Source: Liolophura sinensis
Lineage: Eukaryota; Mollusca; Polyplacophora; Chitonida; Chitonidae
Assembly (NCBI RefSeq): GCF_032854445.1
Contig: NC_088304.1
Span: 10,181,704 to 10,245,703, forward strand
Length of the DNA stretch: 64,000 nt
Direction: 5' to 3'
The translations under genes and the position numbers were made by a program. Under the pieces are notes generated by a model. The model was not told the DNA's origin. It was given only the letters and a program-made list of their open reading frames with translations, and did no database searches. This document shows, piece by piece, positions 24,501 to 32,849 of this stretch; position 1 is the stretch's first letter; each line of letters starts with the position of its first letter.

Positions 24501-27500
24501 AAGTTGATCAAAAATTCACCCTGCATTAGTGGGCTTGTCTGTAGTCTGCAAAGGGAAGCAAATCTTGTAACCCATGGAATATTGGTGCCCTCATAAAGTT
24601 GAGGAAATTCACCCTACATTAGTGGGCTTGTCTGTAGTCTGCAAAGGGAAGCAAATCTTGTAACCCATGGAATATTAGTGCCCTCATAAAGTTGAGGAAA
24701 TTCACCATGCATTAGAGGGGTAGAAAAGGGAAGTTGAGGAACTAGGGTAATCAGACCTAAGATCAAGTTTTGCGCTGCCTCGGCCATTTTTCAGAAAATT
24801 TGTCGACTTTTGTCCTGTTTTCCACAGTTTTTCCAGACCTATTTTCAGATTGGTTGGTTATTCATTAGAAATGATACACCTGGTGTTAAACTTTCTCTCT
24901 CCTTACCTGACAGGCCGTTTGATTCTAAGAATCCCTACCTGGCCCCAGTCAGCATTAACAAAGAACTTCACAAAGGGGGTAACCGCTCCTGTATGCACAT
25001 AGAACTCGACATCTCTGGCTCAAAAATCAGGTGAGTTACTGATCTTATTTTCGTTTATTATTACATTTGGGTCTCCCCATCAGATAGGGGTGGAAAACTA
25101 GCCAGACCTGTCGATAAGCTTTACGTGTTTAATAGTTTACTTGTTTTTTTTTCTGATTAGCGGCTGATTTTCATGCCATATACTGTAGCTGTGTCAAGTA
25201 TTGTTCAATTTTTGGTAATGATTTGTGTGCAGTTTCATTTTGTGTAACCTCTTTATTCCATTGACTAATCGTATATTGTTTGTTACTCGCTTTGTAATGC
25301 TGAGCACCGTATGAGTCAAATATCTCTGCTCAGTTTCCTCCCCCCACAATGCTGGCCACTGGCATACAAGTGAAATATTCTTAAATCTGGCTTAAAACAC
25401 CAGTGAAATAAATAAATAAAGAAGTGAAATATTTGTTAGTCTGGCGTAAAACACTAGTCAAATAAATAAATAAATAAGTGAAATATTCGTTAGTCTGGCT
25501 TAAAACACCAGTGAAATAAATAAATAAAGAAGTGAAATATTTGTTAGTCTGGCGTAAAACACTAGTCAAATAAATAAATAAATAAATAAGTGAAATATTT
25601 GTTAGTCTGGCGTAAAACACCAGTCAAATAAATAAATAAATAAGTGAAATATTTGTTAGTCTGGTGTAAAACACCAGTCAAATAAATAAATAAGTGAAAT
25701 ATTTGTTAGTCTGACATAAAACACTAGTCAAATAAATAAATAAATAAATAAGTGGAATATTCGTTAGTCTGGCTTAAAACACCAGTGAAATAAATAAATA
25801 AAGAAGTGAAATATTTGTTAGTCTGGAGTAAAACACTAGTCAAATAAATATGTGAAATATTCATTAATCCGACCTAAATCACCAGTCGAATAAGTAAATC
25901 GTATTGTTTGTCAGATATGAGGCTGGTGACCACGTGGCTGTGTATCCAATCAATGACCCTGAGATCGTGGAGAAGTTAGGCAAGAGGATGAACATAGATC
26001 TAGACACAGTGTTCACTTTGACAAATTTAGACGGTAAGTACATGTAGGTCCAGGGTAATGGGTCAGTGTGCCTATGTATCTGTCTGTTGCTTCAAAAATT
26101 GTCTGATTTTTGGTAAAATTTTGAGTGTGATTTATTTTGTGACCTCTCAGATCAAGTTCAAAAAACTGACGTGAAGTATGCATAAGTTTGGCATATTTAG
26201 CCTGGGATATTAAATTTCTAAATTAGCTTGTTTTGCTCGTGTGATTTAGGTTGGGGATAGGGGCGGTGTTGTATGATTTAAAATCGATTTGTATATTACA
26301 GTTAAAAGTGTGATTTTAACGTCTTTCTTAATTGAAATTAACTTTGAATACACTCTTTTGAATACCTTCATTTACTTTCCAGATGAAAAACACGAGTAGG
26401 CATCCTTATGCCTGTTGTGTAAAATGGAAACAAAGAAATATGTAAATTGTAAATCCATCTATATGTCCACGCACCTGATCTGTTTACAGAGGAAGCGAGT
26501 AAGAAGCACCCATTCCCCTGCCCGTGTAGCTATCGCACAGCTCTGAGCCACTACCTGGACATCACAAGCCCACCTCACAAACACATCCTCAAGGAGCTGG
26601 CTGAGTATGCAGGTGACCCTAAAGACAAGGAGTTCCTGCTCAACATCTCTGCTAACACACCTGAGGGAAAGGTGAGATATCCAATCAGTAATGTCAACAC
26701 TAATTACAAAATTTATTTTACTGTATTTTAAATCTTAAACCCTGATGCACCTTTCGAGTTTTGAAGATGAAACTACATCAGATGGTTTGACCAATTTCAG
26801 GGATTCATAGAAAGTAACATTTTACTTCATTTTGACTTTACAAGTCAACATAGAATAATGCCCTCAGGATAGGCAAGTCAACATAGAATAATGCCCTCAG
26901 GATAGGCCTGAAAATATTCCTTGCAGACAGATGAAAAGTTGACAAGTTACAGTATTTAATTTGGCAGTCTTAAGGTTTTTCCTCTTTAAATTGTGAGAAA
27001 TTGCTCTATTTTTTATGCAAAATTTTTGAATGTAATTTCTTGGGATTTGGGTTAGAATTTCTAAAGATGACAAAATTATGAAGTGTGTGAAGAAGACTCC
27101 TCCTTTTCATTCACTTATTTGTTCTGTCAGTGCAATCAGAAATGATGGTGTCATGTCTAAAACACCATAAGACTACCATACTTACAACAAAAGTTACAAT
27201 AAACTTGAATCTACAAATGCCTGCTTGTTATTGTGTAAAATGTTGTAAGGATGATGTGCAAAAATTATATATCTAGGATTGTGAACGCCATATTGGGACA
27301 AAGTTTTACCAGAAAAGGTAAAATTCTGTATGTTTTTGGAAACTTTGGTTTTGTGTAAGACGTGGTAGTTTATTTACAGCCTCTGAAACAGTTGTTTTTT
27401 TTTTTTTCAGTGGAATTCATGCATAGAATTATTATGAAAATGAGGCTAAAATGATTTGTTCATGTCACCGAAGACGTAAGCTTCTTAAGACTGTGCAAAT

Positions 27501-30500
27501 CATTTCTCTACACCGATTAGTTCTCTCAGAATAGTTCAAAATATTGGTTTGCACAGACGGCTGAAAAGGTTGATGAATGAGGGTATTCACAAATGTTGTT
27601 TGTTTTTTTTTTCCTCAATATTTTCCGCACTTCAGAAGCTTTTGCACTAGAATAATTTTATAAGTGGATGAAGGTTTGTTTATAGCTTAATTGACTTGGT
27701 GCGCTTTTAAAATGAGTATTTGAATAAACAGAATGGGTTTTTGAAAATGCATTTACAGTACTTCAAAATATACAGTATAACAACTTGCAAAAAGAAAAGC
27801 ATCAAGAAAGCAACTTACTAGTATGTGGCATTTTGGCAAAAAGGCGTGTGTTTGGGGTTATGGTACTGAGTTATCTGCCCTTAGACAACGTCTTGTACAG
27901 AAATGGTTACATTAGAAGTACTACCCAAAGTATCATGTCTTGATTTAGATTATGGTTTTATCTCTGTCCCTCGGCAGACTCTCTACTCTAACTGGATCAT
28001 GAAAGACCATCGTAACATCTTGGCCATTCTGGAAGATTTACCCTCTGTTAACCCGGCTATTGACCATATCTGTGAGTTGTTGCCACGGTTACAGGCTCGG
28101 TACTATTCCATTTCTTCCTCACCAAAGGTAAGTGATATGTTGTTGTGGTTCTGTAATTTCTTTTTAGTATGTTAGTTCCTTTCGTGTAGCTGGCACCAGT
28201 TTAAGTTGTTGTTTTATGGGCAGAATAAGTATTTTTTCCATGTGGAGGGTATAAAAATAAAAACAAAACATATAACTCATGGGAAATGTGAATATCTTGA
28301 CAATATTTTCTGAAAACATATTAACATCAGAAGAAAGTCTTGAAAATCAAGAAATTGGAAGAAGATTGTGCAAAGCAAAAAAGTTGATATTCATTTTTAT
28401 CCCTCTTCTGGATTTGGATTTTGTTCCGTTTTTTGATCGTCCGTAAAACACAAAATAAAACTGATGTAGCATAATGAAAACTTGGCAGATTGACAGAGTA
28501 CACGAGCCTTGATCTCATTGGTCATGGTTAAATTAAGTACTTTTGATATTCCCGTTACAGTGCCTCATGACATTTCCCAGTAAATCAGATCAGATCAGAT
28601 TAGTTGAATTATGCAAGCAGTGTAACATAGTTTTTCTTTTTCTCTACCCATCACCCTGATGTAGCTGAAGAAAAAAAAAAAAGGGAAATTTTTGTTATAA
28701 TATTCATTTGCCAATTGAAATATCTCATATCTCTGTTGTTCGGTTAATAAATTTATAAATTTTGTTGGCTCTGCTTGTGCTTGGTTTTAAAACATTACCT
28801 TTCTTGTCTAAATCCATAAGTAAGATGAATCGTGTATCAGACGTGGATTTGTTGTTGTTGTTGCTGTAGATTCACCCTAATCACATCCACATCACGGCAG
28901 TGCTCGTCGATTACACCACCAACACCGGTCGGCGGCAGATGGGCGTGGCCACCCGCTGGCTGTCCCTCAAGAAACCCTGCGGAGATGCCCGCCCAACCGT
29001 GCCAATCTACGTGCGAAAATCCCAGTTCCGCCTTCCCTTCAAATCCTCTACCCCCGTCATTATGATTGGCCCAGGAACAGGGTTAGCTCCCTTTAGAGGC
29101 TTCATCCAAGAGAGGGATTATTACAGGAAAGAGGGTATGTTGTCAGTATTTTTCAGTTGACACATCTTGTTTGATTCTGCTTGATTTAGCCACTTTTAAT
29201 CTTTTTATCAATAAGATTGATTAATCTCTTATCAGGGAAAGTTAGATGCTGGCATCATTAAAAGGCCTCTCTGCTTATTTTTACATATTTTTACATGCCA
29301 AAATTTAGGTGAAGTACGGTAGTCACTATAGGGTTGCTTGAATGTTTGAGGGGCATATGTTTATGAAGGCAACAAGCATATGTTTATCAAGGCATCGAGC
29401 ATATGTTTATCAAGGCAACAAGCATATGTTTATCAAGGCAAAGAGCATATGTTTATGAAGGCAAAGGGCATATGATTATGAAGGCAAAGAGCATATGTTT
29501 ATGAAGTACTTGAACAGCACTCTTTTTGTTTCTGAGAAGAATACGCCAGAGACAACAGATTCAGCAGAATGGGTAATCTCTCACTGCGAGTACTGCATAA
29601 AGGGTTAGGCAGGGTACTGGTCTACTGGATACCTGCATAACATGTCAGCAGCATGGCACTTGAGAGTGGTAGCTTTGTAAATATATCTGTGGTTGGACAG
29701 GAAAGTTGAATGAAAAAGCTACTGTAACAAAATGAAAAATGACCAAGGAACCGCTGAAAGGAATGTTAGAACTTACGTATACACACCAGTTTAATATCCG
29801 TGTTCTCATGTGCCAGTAAGTATAGATGGGAACGAAACTCAGTATTGTGATACTCATGTTAGGCACAGTGACATCTGGATGTTGTCTAAGGGCAGATAAC
29901 TCAGTTCCATAACACATTTTTTAGTGATATAGCAATTGAGTTACTCTGCTGAATGATCCTCCCTTAGACAACATTGACATTTAAAAGTGCATGACTTGGT
30001 CAAGGGACATAACCGATAACTGTTTCCCATTTTGATGATATTGGGAATTTCATTGGTCAAGGAAAGAGAAAAAAAATGTCTCGTGAAAAAATACATCACA
30101 GTTCATTACACAGAAGTCTTAAGAATATCCGAAATTGCTCACTTGAAAACAACAAAACTTACTTTATAATTCTGCCCACAGGCAAACCTGTTGGCGACAC
30201 GATGCTGTTCTTTGGCTGTCGGTACAAGGCTGAGGATTTCATATACGAGGACGAACTGACCAAGTATGAGCAGGACGGTACGCTGACCAAGATGTATGTG
30301 GCGTTCTCAAGGGACGGACCGGAGAAAGTCTACGTCCAGCATCTGATGAAGCAGAACAAGAAAGAGTTATGGGACTTGCTTCAGAGTGGAGCTCACTTGT
30401 ATGTCTGCGGGTGAGTTAATGCATGGCTTGATGACAAAGTGTTTGCAGAGTTGTTCGAACATCTGAGCAAGTCAGACAATTTTCACTCTAGGTTTTTCTG

Positions 30501-31517
30501 GCTTGGAAAGTCGCGAAAGTTGGTATCCAGTCTCTCCAGAGATTTGGTGGAAAGTTTCATGGAAAAACCTTTGCTCATCTATTAGATCAAGTTTTCACAC
30601 TGAATTTCCCAAAACTTATGAAATTTGGTATTCTGTCTTTCCACACATATGGTGGAAAATACTTGTCATTACTGTTTGAATATCTGGACAAAGCTCAAAA
30701 TTTTCACAGCAGATTTTTTCAGGCTTGAAAAGTTATGAAAATTGGTGTGCAGTTTCTCTGCAGATTTTGTGGAAAATTACATTGAAAATTATCAAAATTT
30801 GGTATCCAGTCTGTCCAGAGATTTGTTAGAAAATCTCTTGACAAATTCTAAATTAAATGATTAAATTAGTTTAGATGATAAATGCCAGACCTATATTGCT
30901 TATCTAATCAGGAACTGTGTATCTTGCATTATGCTAAATGTTGAAACTGAAATTATGTTCAGATGATTTGATACATGTAAAGATTTTTGGCCCTGATAAA
31001 AATATGAACATTTTCTGTCTGCTGAAACTGAGAAATAGGATGTAGAATTCCCCAACAGATTATAGGTGATTCCCTAGGAAGAATTGCAGATTTTTGTAAC
31101 TTCAGGTGTATTTGTCTTTGACTAAGAATTTCATAATCCAGGGATGTAAGTGTTTTGAGAAGACAGGCTTAAAACTTTTTTCACAGAATGTGGGAAATTA
31201 AAAACCTTTTGTATGAAATCATGAAAAGTAAATGAATTGAGGAAGGATGTGATATGTTCCTGGAATTCAGATTTTCAAATAATCTTTTAGTTTTAAAAGG
31301 AATTAAATTCATGCACACGATAAAACTTTGGCTACAAAGTATCTCACTGTCATTTTTGATTGTCTTCTGCAGAGATGCAAGGAACATGGCAAGAGATGTG
31401 CAGGAGACCATAATGGAAGTTGTATCAGAACATGGAAACCTCGACAAGACACAAGCTGCTGAATACGTTAAACGACTCCAGTCTAAGGGACGCTACTCCT
31501 GTGATGTTTGGAGTTAA
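15498..31517 (+). CDS. POR: NADPH-cytochrome P450 reductase, 14 coding exons (joined CDS starts at 15540)
   Basis: This ER-anchored diflavin enzyme passes electrons from NADPH through FAD and FMN to microsomal P450s, heme oxygenase and other acceptors. Joining the 14 exons listed separately gives 2019 nt (672 residues plus stop). All junctions are GT-AG and in phase; vertebrate POR is about 680 residues. Visible features: membrane anchor at about 21-39; FMN P-loop [10 protein letters not shown] at 83-92; [12 protein letters not shown] at 135-146; GNKTYEHYN at 171-179; FAD RYYS at 451-454; GVAT at 485-488; NADPH GPGTG at 527-531; VCGDAR at 623-628; C-terminal DVWS at 669-672. The expected catalytic Ser454, Cys624, Asp669 and FAD-stacking Trp671 are all present. 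The Met at 15540 has A at -3 and G at +4 and places the anchor as in the family. The exon begins at 15498 with no in-frame stop before the Met, so an upstream non-coding exon is likely. No break or frameshift was found. Confidence 0.98.
15540..15703 (+). CDS. POR: POR coding exon 1 (residues 1-55)
   Basis: It encodes the acidic N-terminus and the hydrophobic membrane anchor (about residues 21-39), followed by a basic R-S-K stop-transfer stretch. It ends at donor GTAAGT (15704) after two bases of a Ser codon. Confidence 0.96.
16360..16414 (+). CDS. POR: POR coding exon 2 (residues 55-73)
   Basis: A 55-nt exon between TTTTTGCAG and GTAAGT encodes the linker from anchor to FMN domain and ends in MKSS, as in animal POR. 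It leaves phase 0. Confidence 0.93.
16762..16880 (+). mobile_element. SINE (family A) 3' fragment in POR intron
   Basis: Contains 'TGGGAAGGTCTGTCAGCAAC', 'CCATTATAATGCTTGTCGCC' and 'ATAAGTGAAATATTC'. The tRNA head and final tail are missing. Confidence 0.8.
17051..17295 (-). mobile_element. SINE (family A) with 8-bp target duplication, POR intron
   Basis: The reverse strand reads head ('GTGGCTCAGTTGTTTAGC') to (AAAT)n tail. The segment between the B-box region and 'GGGAAGGTCTGCCAGC' is deleted, giving a short copy. Flanks CTGAATTG (17051-17058) and CTGAATTG (17288-17295) form a perfect 8-bp duplication. Confidence 0.85.
18037..18285 (+). mobile_element. SINE (family A) just upstream of POR exon 3
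   Basis: The head reads 'CCTGGCTCAGTTGGTTAGC' with B-box 'GAGTTCAAGTCC'. About 25 bp around 'GATGGTCGTGGGTTTCC' are missing. The tail ends about 45 bp before the exon 3 acceptor, so it lies in the branch-point neighbourhood. Confidence 0.88.
18330..18458 (+). CDS. POR: POR coding exon 3 (residues 74-116)
   Basis: 129 nt, phase 0 on both sides. It encodes [19 protein letters not shown], the FMN phosphate-binding loop of flavodoxin-like domains, then ADPEE. Donor is GTACGA, a weaker match than the other donors. Confidence 0.97.
18720..19175. mobile_element. MITE-like element in POR intron
   Basis: The left block ('GGCAAAGAAAACATTAAAAT' ... 'GATGAAAAGCTATTAAATAC') is inverted relative to the right block ('GTATTTAATGGTCTTTCATC' ... 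'GTTGGTGTTTTCATG'). The same block recurs at 36820-36885. Boundaries are approximate. Confidence 0.45.
19601..19750 (+). CDS. POR: POR coding exon 4 (residues 117-166)
   Basis: 150 nt, phase 0. It encodes [17 protein letters not shown], the second FMN-binding loop. Acceptor TCTGTCATAG, donor GTATGT. Confidence 0.97.
19938..20078 (+). mobile_element. SINE (family A) 3' fragment in POR intron
   Basis: Contains 'AGCAACCTGCAGGTGG', 'CACCATAATGCTGGCCGC' and 'AACACCAATCAGATAAATTA'. It is 5'-truncated. Confidence 0.85.
20617..20741 (+). CDS. POR: POR coding exon 5 (residues 167-208)
   Basis: 125 nt. It encodes [16 protein letters not shown] and then GLGDDDG, the third FMN contact loop. It ends at GTGAGT within an Asn codon. 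Confidence 0.97.
20880..21030. repeat. Degenerate tandem repeat of about 44 bp in POR intron
   Basis: About four units of 'TCAGTTTTATTTAAATCATT' followed by an A-rich stretch. Divergence is moderate. Confidence 0.7.
21225..21420 (+). mobile_element. SINE tRNA-like head interrupted by a second SINE fragment
   Basis: The head ('GGACTACTGGTTAGAGTG' ... 'CCTTGAAGTC') is broken by a 65-bp insert at 21253-21317 carrying the tail 'GACTGAAAAATTGTTAAG' ... 'GCAAGCACTCACTCAG'. The head then resumes with 'TGGAGACCTCAGGATC'. TTGAAGTC flanks the insert at 21245-21252 and 21318-21325, a perfect 8-bp target duplication. Confidence 0.8.
21715..21845 (+). mobile_element. SINE (family C) 3' part in POR intron
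   Basis: 'CTGCCACAAGAAGACACAA', 'CATATAACTGAAAATTTGTT' and 'GGCGTTAAGCCCCAAGCAT' match the tail half of family C, including the LINE-type tail. Confidence 0.75.
21901..22828. repeat. 19-bp minisatellite, about 49 units, in POR intron 5
   Basis: The unit is about 'GGTCTATGTGGTAACATTC', with variants at a few positions (A/T in 'TATG/TTTG', CATTC/CGTTT). The array spans about 928 bp and ends about 130 bp before the next POR exon. Open frames on either strand are by-products of the repeat. Such arrays often vary in length between alleles. Confidence 0.97.
22960..23049 (+). CDS. POR: POR coding exon 6 (residues 208-238)
   Basis: A 90-nt exon encodes [17 protein letters not shown], the end of the FMN domain and the linker. 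Acceptor ATTTCCAG, donor GTGAGT, with split codons on both sides. Confidence 0.96.
23150..23216 (+). mobile_element. SINE (family A) tail fragment in POR intron
   Basis: 'GCCGTCATATGAGTGCAAG' then 'GTTAATCACCAATCAGATAA' match the family A 3' end. Confidence 0.6.
23277..23375 (+). CDS. POR: POR coding exon 7 (residues 238-271)
   Basis: 99 nt. It encodes a variable linker and then [13 protein letters not shown], the entry into the FAD domain. The split Ser and Pro codons match the neighbouring exons. Confidence 0.94.
23515..23993. repeat. 34-bp minisatellite, about 14 units, in POR intron 7
   Basis: The unit contains 'CAGCTATACATTGTTGCCAG' followed by 'TGTCAACTCTTGAA' with small variants (TGTCCACTATTG, AAGAGC). 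Confidence 0.96.
24431..24712. repeat. About 93-bp tandem triplication in POR intron 7
   Basis: Units start at 24431, 24526 and 24619 with 'TTAGTGGGCTTGTC'. Each holds 'GGGAAGCAAATCTTGTAACC' and 'CTCATAAAGTTGA'. Confidence 0.9.
24914..25030 (+). CDS. POR: POR coding exon 8 (residues 271-310)
   Basis: 117 nt. It encodes [13 protein letters not shown] then [12 protein letters not shown], the first strands of the FAD-binding domain. Acceptor CCTGACAG, donor GTGAGT. Confidence 0.97.
25325..25905 (+). repeat. SINE (family A) 3' end expanded into a minisatellite of about 9 units
   Basis: A family A 3' piece ('CCACAATGCTGGCCACTGGC') leads into repeated units of about 50-60 bp. Each holds 'AAGTGAAATATTTGTTAGTC', 'TGGCGTAAAACAC' and '(C)AGTCAAATAAATAAAT', that is, the SINE terminal segment over and over. 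The number of AAAT steps differs between units. The array ends about 10 bp before the next POR splice acceptor. Confidence 0.9.
25915..26033 (+). CDS. POR: POR coding exon 9 (residues 310-350)
   Basis: 119 nt. It encodes [15 protein letters not shown], typical of the FAD domain and its connecting domain. Acceptor TTTGTCAG, donor GTAAGT. Confidence 0.97.
26490..26671 (+). CDS. POR: POR coding exon 10 (residues 350-410)
   Basis: 182 nt. It encodes [20 protein letters not shown] and TPEGK, part of the connecting (lid) domain. Acceptor TGTTTACAG, donor GTGAGA, leaving phase 0. Confidence 0.97.
26720..26955. mobile_element. MITE-like element in POR intron
   Basis: Shares 'GACCAATTTCAGGG', 'AGAATAATGCCCTCAG' and the end 'GATGAAAAGTTGACAAGTTA' with the element at 14676-14894. 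Inside it a segment ('GGCAAGTCAACATAGAATAA') is duplicated in tandem. A further decayed relative may lie at about 27370-27590 ('GCTGAAAAGGTTGATGAATG'). Confidence 0.55.
27978..28127 (+). CDS. POR: POR coding exon 11 (residues 411-460)
   Basis: 150 nt, phase 0. It encodes [22 protein letters not shown] (451-454) binds FAD, and Ser454 corresponds to the hydride-transfer serine. Acceptor CTCGGCAG, donor GTAAGT. Confidence 0.98.
28870..29134 (+). CDS. POR: POR coding exon 12 (residues 461-549)
   Basis: 265 nt, the largest exon. It encodes GVATRWL (FAD phosphate), RKSQFRLPF, and the NADPH loop [16 protein letters not shown]. It is GC-richer than its surroundings, as expected of coding DNA. Acceptor TTGCTGTAG, donor GTATGT. 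Confidence 0.98.
29350..29505. repeat. 23-bp minisatellite, about 7 units, in POR intron 12
   Basis: The unit is about 'GCATATGTTTATCAAGGCAA' plus 3 bases, with CAAG/GAAG variants. Confidence 0.93.
30182..30410 (+). CDS. POR: POR coding exon 13 (residues 549-625)
   Basis: 229 nt. It encodes [19 protein letters not shown] (FGCR, NADPH ribose contact), VAFSRD (2'-phosphate contact) and HLYVCG with catalytic Cys624. Acceptor TGCCCACAG, donor GTGAGT. Confidence 0.98.
30440..30870. repeat. Degenerate tandem repeat, about 3 units, in POR intron 13
   Basis: Ordered blocks recur with heavy divergence: 'AAAATTTGGTATCCAGTCT', 'CCAGAGATTTG', 'TGGAAAATT'. The period is roughly 120-130 bp. Confidence 0.55.
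31373..31517 (+). CDS. POR: POR coding exon 14 (residues 625-672) and stop
   Basis: It encodes [18 protein letters not shown] and the terminal [10 protein letters not shown], then TAA. Asp669 and Trp671 are the expected catalytic acid and FAD-stacking residue. Confidence 0.98.
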
Positions 31518-31892
31518 TCGCCCCTGTTCGCCGGGGACTATTTTTTTTGTACCTGTGTTGTTCTATGTGCTGTAGTGTTGTGACACAATCCTCTGAGGAG
31601 ACACAAACTGGACTATGGGCAGCTATAGGAAGTTGTCTCCACTGGTGTGGAACTCTTCTCTGGGTACACTGGACCATAAAGATCATTTATTCTGGACTTT
31701 TACTGTATCTTTGAAGTGCAGTCATGCTGGATAGATTTTATCTATATGTAGTCCCTTCAGTCCCAAAGCCAGTAGAAATTTCTTTGACATTAAGATTTTT
31801 AAAATGATGTTTCCAGTTTTTAGCTTTTGGTTTGTTCACAGAAGCGGAAGGGTATATTATCCCATCAATAAAGACAAAGTTAAACTGGTTAT
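31518..31892 (+). other. POR: POR 3' UTR, with a candidate polyadenylation signal
   Basis: The first canonical AATAAA after the stop is at 31867-31872, which would give a 3' UTR of about 370-380 nt. Later AATAAA hexamers (for example 33159-33164) would make longer forms. Which one is used cannot be told from sequence. Confidence 0.5.
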
Positions 31893-32495
31893 TGATATTC
31901 TAGAGTGGCCTTTGCCCATTTTGAGTTTACATTGGTGACCGTGAGTTAAAAGATGCTGACACCAGTTTATTTCCTATGGCCTTCTGTTTGATTTACATGC
32001 ACCTAAGTTGCTTCCAGTTTGAATCTGTGTACACGCATATGCCAGTTCACTGGAAATTTCTTTGTGAACAGGGTATTAGATTGCAATATTTTTTTACCAT
32101 AATTAACTGTTTGAAGGATTTTATGTTTCGTATAAAAAGTGTAAAAACATATAAAAAAAGTTGATGTAATGAATTATATAACATGCAAAAAAGAAGTCGT
32201 CTTCAGTAATTATATAATATCTAGTATCCTTCTGCTTAAATGTAAAAATGGGATATTTTATGTAAGATGGGAAACGTGGTCATGAATTCAGGATCGGCGT
32301 CCCTAAGTTCTAAATTCATATCTTTGGTTTAATGCCCACTGTGACAAAGCAGTAAGCAGTCAAACATGCCAGATTGCTAAAATGATGCAAATATGAGTGT
32401 CACTCTCTAGCCACAACCTCAAACCTTACCCGAAAATCAAGTGATTTTCTCCTGGCTCCTGGCCTTATTTCCACTACCCATGAATGTAACATCTT

Positions 32496-32849
32496 AATTT
32501 TGGCCTGAAACATTCAAGTGAGTAAATAATTTTGGCCTGAAACATTCAAGTGAGTAAATAATTTTGGCCTGAAACATTCAAGTGAGTAAATAATTTTGGC
32601 CTGAAACATTCTAGTGAGTAAATAATTTTGGCATGAAACATTCAAGTGAGTAAATAATTTTGGCATGAAACATTCAAGTGAGTAAATAATTTTGGCATGA
32701 AACATTCAAGTGAGTAAATAATTTTGGCCTGAAACATTCAAGTGAGTAAATAATTTTGGCATGAAACATTCAAGTGAGTAAATAATTTTGGCCTGAAACA
32801 TTCAAGTGAGTAAATAATTTTGGCATGAAACATTCAAATGAGTAAATAA
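32496..32849. repeat. 32-bp minisatellite, 11 units, downstream of POR
   Basis: The unit holds 'TTTTGGCCTGAAACATTCAA' then 'GTGAGTAAATAA'. Homogeneity is high, with one C/A variant (GGCCTG/GGCATG) alternating between units. It would lie in the POR transcript if the distal poly(A) site were used. Confidence 0.97.
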
